This document shows positions 1 through 7,200 of a stretch of 8,649 bases of DNA, in pieces (position 1 is the first letter of the stretch; every line of letters begins with the position of its first letter). A model generated the notes under the pieces. The model saw only the letters and a list, made by a program, of their open reading frames with translations. It did no database searches and was not told where the DNA came from. The position numbers were made by a program, and so were the translations under genes. Origin of the DNA: an uncultured bacterium (GTDB lineage Bacteria; Hydrogenedentota; Hydrogenedentia; Hydrogenedentales; CAITNO01); contig CALDSM010000113.1 of assembly GCA_937923585.1 (NCBI GenBank), positions 1-8,649 of the forward strand, read 5' to 3'.

Positions 1-1232
1 GGCATGGAGGACGGAACCACATGGGCCACGGCGTTTTCTACCATCCAGGCCGGAATCAACGCGGCTGCCGCGTCAGGGCAGACGGGCGAAGTGTGGGTTG
101 CCGAGGCGTCTACACCGTCGCACCCGGCTTCGTGGTGGTGGACATGCGGCCCTTCTGCGACCTGTACGGCGGCTTTGCCGGCGTGGAGGAGCAGCGGGAT
201 CAGCGTGACATTCAGGCGCACGCGACTGTCCTCGACGGACGGAGCGAAAGCGCATGTGTGTGGGGCGCAGACAACGCCCGACTGGACGGCTTCCTCATCA
301 ACGGCGGCAACGGGCCGTTGCGGACGGGTACGGAAAGTATCTGGGTGTCTTTCATCCCGGGTCTTCTTGACAGCAGCAATGGAGACCCCTGGCACGTGGT
401 TGCCATGGACAATTCCGGCGTTTCCCCGATTATCGCCAATTGTGCGATTACGGGAAACAGCACGCTTGTGGCCGCGGCCAACCTTGCGGAAAACGGCGGC
501 GTGTCCGCACCGCTGTTCACGGGATGTGTCTTCGCCGAAAACGACGGTGATGGCGGGGCCATTCTTGGCGGCGCCATCTACGGAGGGTTGGCGGCGGCCA
601 CGATTGAGGCCTGCTCTTTCACCGGCAACACAGCGGCGGTCATGTCTTTTGCCTGGAATGGCCAGAGCAGCCCAACCATCGCCAGGTGTGTGTTTGAGGC
701 GAACCACTACGCCCTGAATATCGCTGGGTACGAATCCGGTGTCAGTGCGACGCGCGTGGGAAACAGCGTGTTCCACGAGAATACTTCTGCCGTAGTCAGA
801 CTCTACTCGATCGGTGGCGGCGCTGTCATAACACCCGTGTTCACCAACTGCACTTTTGCAGGGAACACGTCATCCCGGGGCATTTTCGACGCAAGCCAGA
901 ACTACTACTATGGACTCGTGCAGGCCGAACTGCGCAACTGCATTGTGTGGGGCAATGCAGGGCCGCTGGTCAACGATTCCTGGAACATGAACATAAGGGC
1001 TTTCTATTGCGATATCCAGGGAATGATCTGGTATCCGGGACAGCAGAACATTACCGGTACGAACAATATAGACGCGGACCCGCTTTTCGTTCTCGCCGAA
1101 GATGGCATTCTTAGGCTTAAACCAGGTTCTCCATGCATTGACATGTGTCCGCTGGAAGGCGCTCCTGCCACGGACATCCTTGGGGTGTCGCGTCCCCAGG
1201 GTGCGGGGGTGGACATGGGCGCCTACGAGGGA
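1..1232 (+). repeat. Beta-helix module M0 (type A), N-terminus slightly truncated by window edge
   Basis: Entry motif EDGTTWATAFSTIQAGINAA and GEVWVAE are at 4-105 in the first frame, then FCDLYGGFAGVEEQRDQRD and ARLDGFLINGGNGPLR follow in the main frame. The core has recurrent rung motifs such as ANCAITGN, TGCVFAEN, EACSFTGN, ARCVFEAN, TNCTFAGN and RNCIVWGN. The exit signature is DADPLFV, GSPCIDM, RPQGAGVDMGAYEG. It departs from its sisters in having SPCIDMC instead of the usual SPC.DAG or DTG, and in extra residues (NYYYG; NITGTNNID) late in the helix. Its sequence is closest to M3. The fold is inferred from the spacing of NCxF/IxxN rungs, as in right-handed beta-helix and chlamydial Pmp-like repeat proteins. 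Confidence 0.8.
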
Positions 1233-4200
1233 ACCACGGACCCGGCGGACATCGTCACGCTGGCGGTGCAGGTCTCGCCGCCCGGCACAGCCACCACGAT
1301 TCCGTCGGAAGGGCTGCATTCGTTTGTTCGCGGTGAGGCCGTGGCGCTGTTCGCCGCCGCGTCCAGCGTCTACACATCCTTCACCGGGTGGACCGGTGAC
1401 ATTTCCAGCCTGTCCCCCAGCACCAGCATCGTCATGGACGGCGACAAGTCGGTGACCGCAAACACCCAACGCATGGCGGGCGAGACCGTGGTCCGCGTGG
1501 ACGCGGACAACAGTTCCGGCGCAGAGGATGGAACCACGTGGGCGACGGCGTTCCCCACCATCCAGGCCGGTATTGATGCGGTGACCGCGACCGGCAGACC
1601 GGGTGAAGTGTGGGTTGCGGAAGGCATCTACCGGGCGGATCAGATGTACAGTTCCGTGGTTGTCAACATGTCCCGGCGGTGCGATCTGTACGGCGGTTTC
1701 GCCGGCGGGGAAGACCAGCGCGATCAGCGCGACATCCAGGCGCATGTCACCACGATAGACGGACAGGGCCAAAGCGCCTGCGTGTATGGCGCGGACGATG
1801 CCCGGTTGGACGGCTTCACCATCACCGGCGGCAACGGCCCGCTGCGCCCGGAGACGGCCCATGTCGGGATGAGTGTGGCTTCGGTAATGAGCGAAAACGG
1901 CGGGACATACGGCGACAACAGCCGCATGGTTGCCGTGGACAACACGGGGACATCGCCCACCATCGTCAACTGCATAATTGCGGACAATCCCGCCTGGGGC
2001 GCTGCCGTCGCAAATCTGTCCGGCTATGAACTCCGTTCAAACCCGGTGATCACGGGCTGCTCGCTTGTCGGAAACATTGGCAATGCAATTCTCAACGGAG
2101 TGTTCCAGGAGTACGGGGCAAGCGCCACTGTTTACACCCGTATTGACAGCTGCCGCTTTGCCGCCAATTCAAGGGGAATCGGTGATGTTGCCTATTACGG
2201 CACGCGGAACACCGCCGTTACCCGGTGCGTTTTTGAAGCGAACAATTCGGCGCTGGCCGAGTTTGAGATGAACTACGGCCGTTGCGCGACACTTGTGGAA
2301 AACAGCGTGTTTTCGCGGCAAACTTCCCAAACAATCGAGTTTTATGCTTATGACTACGGCCGCCTTGCGCCGCTGTTCACCAACTGCACCTTTGCGGGGA
2401 ACACAGGGACAGAGGGAATCTTCTACGCGCCTTATGCGCCGGTGCAGGCCGGACTTCGCAATTGTGTCGTCTGGGGCAATGCCGGACCGCTTCCGAGCGG
2501 CTATGGCAACATATCCCTCACGGCCTCCTATTGCGACATTGAGGGTGGATATTACGGAACGGGCAACATTGCCGCGGATCCGCTGTTTGTGCTTGCCGGG
2601 GACGGCATCTTCAGGATCCAGCCGGGCTCTCCATGCGTTGATGCAGGGACGCGGCTGGGTGCGCCCGCCACGGACATCCTTGGGGTGTCGCGTCCCCAGG
2701 GCGCGGACGTGGACATGGGCGCCTACGAGGGAACCACGGACCCGGCGGACATCGTCACGCTGGCGGTGCAGGTCTCGCCGCCCGGCACAGCCACCACGAT
2801 TCCGTCGGAAGGGCTGCATTCGTTTGTTCGCGGTGAGGCCGTGGCGCTGTTCGCCGCCGCGTCCAGCGTCTACACATCCTTCACCGGGTGGACCGGTGAC
2901 ATTTCCAGCCTGTCCCCCAGCACCAGCATCGTCATGGACGGCGACAAGTCGGTGACCGCAAACACCCAACGCATGGCGGGCGAGACCGTGGTCCGCGTGG
3001 ACGCGGACAACAGCTCCGGCGCAGAGGATGGAACCACGTGGGCGACGGCGTTCTCCACCATCCAGGCCGGCATCAACACCGTTGCGGCGTCGGGCCGGCC
3101 GGGCGAGGTTTGGGTTGCGGAAGGCATCTACAGGGCGGACCAGATGTACAGTTCTGTGGTCGTCAACATGTCCCGGTGGTGCGACCTGTACGGCGGTTTC
3201 GCCGGCGGGGAAGACCAACGCAATCAGCGCGACATCCAGGCGCATGTCACCACGATAGACGGACAGGGCCAGAACGCCTGCGTATGGGGCGCGGACGATG
3301 CACGGTTGGACGGCTTCACGATCACCGGCGGCAGCGGCCCGTTGCGCCCGCAGAGCGACTATGTCGGAATGAACATATTCTCCTTCATGGGCTACGGGGG
3401 CGACTACTCCCGTGCGGTTGCTGTGGACAACACGGGCAAGTCACCGACCATCGCCAACTGCGTGGTCACGGGCAACTCCGCCTGGGGTGCCGTCGTGGCG
3501 AACCTTGCCGAGGATGAAAGCCTGTCCAATCCGATGATTACGGACTGCACGTTCACCGGCAACGTCGGTGATGGCGCGGCCATTGTGAACGGCGCGCTCA
3601 ACGGGTATGCGGCGGGTGCCCAAATCTACACCCGGATTGACAATTGTGCGTTCACCGGCAACTCGGCCGGCGTCATGAACCTGTGCCTGGGTGGCCGGAG
3701 AAACACAGCCATCACCCGGTGTACATTCGCGTCGAATGGGACGGCTTTGAGCGAGTTGGAGATAGGTAACGGCCGCTGCGCGACCTATGCCGAGAACACC
3801 GTGTTTGCGCAGCATACGGGCGACGTGCTGGAGTTCTACGCTTACGACTACGGCGCATACATTGCGCCGCTGTTCACGAACTGCACCTTTGTGGGGAACA
3901 CGGGAACGCAGGGAATCTTTTCCGCGCAATATGCACCCATGGGGGCCGAACTGCGCAACTGCATCGTCTGGGGCAATACCGCGCCGCTGCTGACCGGTTC
4001 GATAAGTCTGGCGGCATCCCATTGCGACATCGAGGACGGATACCCCGGTGACGGTAACATTGCCGCGGACCCGCTGTTCGTGGACGGAAACGGCGGCAGC
4101 CTGGCGCTTCAGGCGGGCTCGCCGTGCCTTGACACCGGCTCGAGGCTTGGCGCGCCGGCTACGGACATCCGCGGATTGCCGCGTCCGCAGGGTGCGGAGG

Positions 4201-7200
4201 TGGACATGGGCGCCTACGAGGGCGTCGCGGATGACATCGTTGCACTGACGGTGCAGGTGTCCCCGCCCGGCTACGGTACCACCACACCCGCGGAAGGGGT
4301 CCATTACTTTGTCCGTGGCGAGACTGTGCCGCTGTCCGCCGTCGCATTCGCCGGACGCTCCTTTGCCGCCTGGAGCGGAGACCTTTCCGAGGAATCTCCG
4401 AGAACGCACATCGTCATGGATGGCGACAGGACGGTGACGGCGAACTTCGCCTTGGGAATCAAGCCGGTTCCGACCTCGCTTTCCCCGACCCAGGGTCTCA
4501 CGTACGGCGGGGACCTGGTAAGCATTCAGGGTACCGGGTTTGTCGCGTCGGGTCGGACCCGGGTGTTCTTTGGCGGCGTGGAGGCCGCCCTTGTCCAGAC
4601 GCACAGGGCTGCGGACCTGTACATTTCCTGCCGGACCCCGGCCCATGCCGTCGGCGTGGTGGATGTGCGGGTTATCAATCCGGAGGGCGCGTCGGGAACC
4701 CTGCGCGCTGCGTTCACCTACCTGGAGGCGGGAGCGACAGCGGTTCGCGTGGATGGGGCCAACACTTCCGGCGTGCAGGACGGAACCACCTGGGCGACGG
4801 CCTTCTCCACCATTCAGGCAGGCATCAACGCGGTCGCCGCATCGGGACAGACAGGAGAAGTGTGGGTCGCCGAAGGCGTCTACACCGCTGTCGCGCCCGC
4901 GACGGCCGTCGTGGTCATGGAACCCTTCTGCGACCTGTACGGCGGCTTTGCCGGCGTGGAAGATCTGCGCGATCAGCGCGACATTCAGGCGCACACCGCC
5001 ACAATTGACGGACAGAACACGAATGCCTGTGTCTACGGCGCAAACAGTGCCCGGCTGGACGGATTCACCATCACCGGCGGGAACGGTCCGCTGCGTCCGG
5101 AAACGGCGGGCGACTGGCCGTACATTATCCCGGCCTTGGTGGACGTGGAAGGCTCATTTGATCCCCTGCACCTGGTTGCAGTGGACAATTCGGGCGTCTC
5201 CCCGACGATGGCCAACTGCACGATTACCGGCAACAACACGTTCATGGCCGTTGCCAACCTGGCCGAGGACGACCGTGTGTCCGCACCGTTTATCACGGGT
5301 TGCGTCTTCGCCGGAAACGGCGGGAGTGGCGCGTCTGTTTGCGGCGGCGCACTGTGGGGGGGGCTGACGGCCGCGTGGATGGACAACTGCTCCTTTGCCG
5401 GCAACGCGGGGGCGATCATGTCCCTCGTCCTTGACGCACAGAGCATTCCAACCATCACCCGGTGCATGTTCACGTTGAACGGGAGTGCGCTCGCAGACAC
5501 CACGATAAACAACGGTGTCTGCGCGATGCATGTGGAAAACAGCGTGTTCTCGCAGAATGCCGGCGCTGTCTTTGAATCCTTCGAATACGGCGGTGCCATT
5601 ACGCGGACATTGACCAACTGCACCATCGCCCAGAACACAGGGACACAGGCAATTTTCCATACGCAGAATGGAACCGATCGGGCTGAACTGCGCAACTGCA
5701 TCGTCTGGGGCAATGCCGCGCCGCTGGTTGGCGGTGTCTTCTGGACGTACCTGACAGCCTCCTACTGCGACATCCAGGGTGGATATCCCGGGACGGGTAT
5801 TATTGACGCGGACCCGCTTTTTGTGGATGCCAACGGGGGCAGCCTCCGGCTCCGTGCAGGTTCCCCGTGCGTTGACGCGGGCTGCGTGTCCGACGCGCCC
5901 CCCGCGGACATCCTGGGGATTGTGCGTCCCCAAGGCGCGGGCGTGGACATGGGCGCCTATGAAGGCACAACGGATCCCGCGGACATCGTCACGCTGGCGG
6001 TCCAGGTGTCGCCGCCCGGCACCGCCACCACGATTCCGTCGGAAGGGCTCCATTCCTTTGTGCGCAGCGAAACGGTGGCGCTGTTTGCGGCCGCATCCAG
6101 CGTCTACACTCCCTTTACCGAATGGACCGGCGACATCTCCAGCCTGTCCCCCAGCACCAGCATCATCATGGCCGGCGACAAGTCGGTGACCGCAAACACC
6201 CAGCGCATGGTCGGTGAGACCGTGGTTCGTGTTGATGCGGACAACCACTCCGGCGCAGAGGATGGAACCACCTGGGCAACGGCGTTCTCTACCATTCAGG
6301 CAGGCATAAACGCCCTTGCCGCATCCGGCCAGAGCGGAGAGGTATGGGTTGCCGAAGGCGTCTACACGGCCCCGTCCGGTTCCGTCGTGGTTGCCATGGC
6401 GCCCCTGTGCGACCTGTACGGTGGTTTTTCCGGAATGGAAGACCAGCGCGACCAGCGCGACATACAGGCGCATGTGACCACCATTGACGGACGGGACAGA
6501 AGCGCCTGCGTGTGGGGTGCGGACGATGCCCGCCTGGACGGGTTCACCATCACCCGTGGCAGCGGTCCGATGCGGCCGGAGAGCGATTATGTCGGAATGA
6601 ACATATTCTCCTTTATGGGCTACGGGGGCGACTACTCCCGTGCGGTTGCTGTGGACAACACGGGCAAGTCACCGACCATCGCCAACTGCGTGGTCACGGG
6701 CAACTCCGCCTGGGGTGCCGTCGTGGCGAACCTTGCCGAGGATGAAAGCCTGTCCAATCCGATGATTACGGACTGCACGTTCACCGGCAACGTCGGTGAT
6801 GGCGCGGCCATTGTGAACGGCGCGCTCAACGGGTATGCGGCGGGTGCCCAAATCTACACCCGGATTGACAATTGTGCGTTCACCGGCAACTCGGCCGGCG
6901 TCATGAACCTGTGCCTGGGTGGCCGGAGAAACACAGCCATCACCCGGTGTACATTCGCGTCGAATGGGACGGCTTTGAGCGAGTTGGAGATAGGTAACGG
7001 CCGCTGCGCGACCTATGCCGAGAACACCGTGTTTGCGCAGCATACGGGCGACGTGCTGGAGTTCTACGCTTACGACTACGGCGCATACATTGCGCCGCTG
7101 TTCACGAACTGCACCTTTGTGGGGAACACGGGAACGCAGGGAATCTTTTCCGCGCAATATGCACCCATGGGGGCCGAACTGCGCAACTGCATCGTCTGGG

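Noticed and set aside
6..23. GGAGG at 6-10 followed ten bases later by ATG at 21, looking like a ribosome binding site and start
   Set aside because: These bases encode the conserved module entry motif EDGTTW in the frame starting at base 1, and the sister modules have the same motif with GTG or CTG at the ATG position. The resemblance is coincidental, and a start here would discard the module head.
4..717. Plus-strand 237-codon open frame beginning at the ATG at 4
   Set aside because: Only its first ~34 residues are real module sequence. After the one-base deletion near 105 it is out of frame and reads Ser/Arg/Pro-rich nonsense, while the true sequence continues in another frame.
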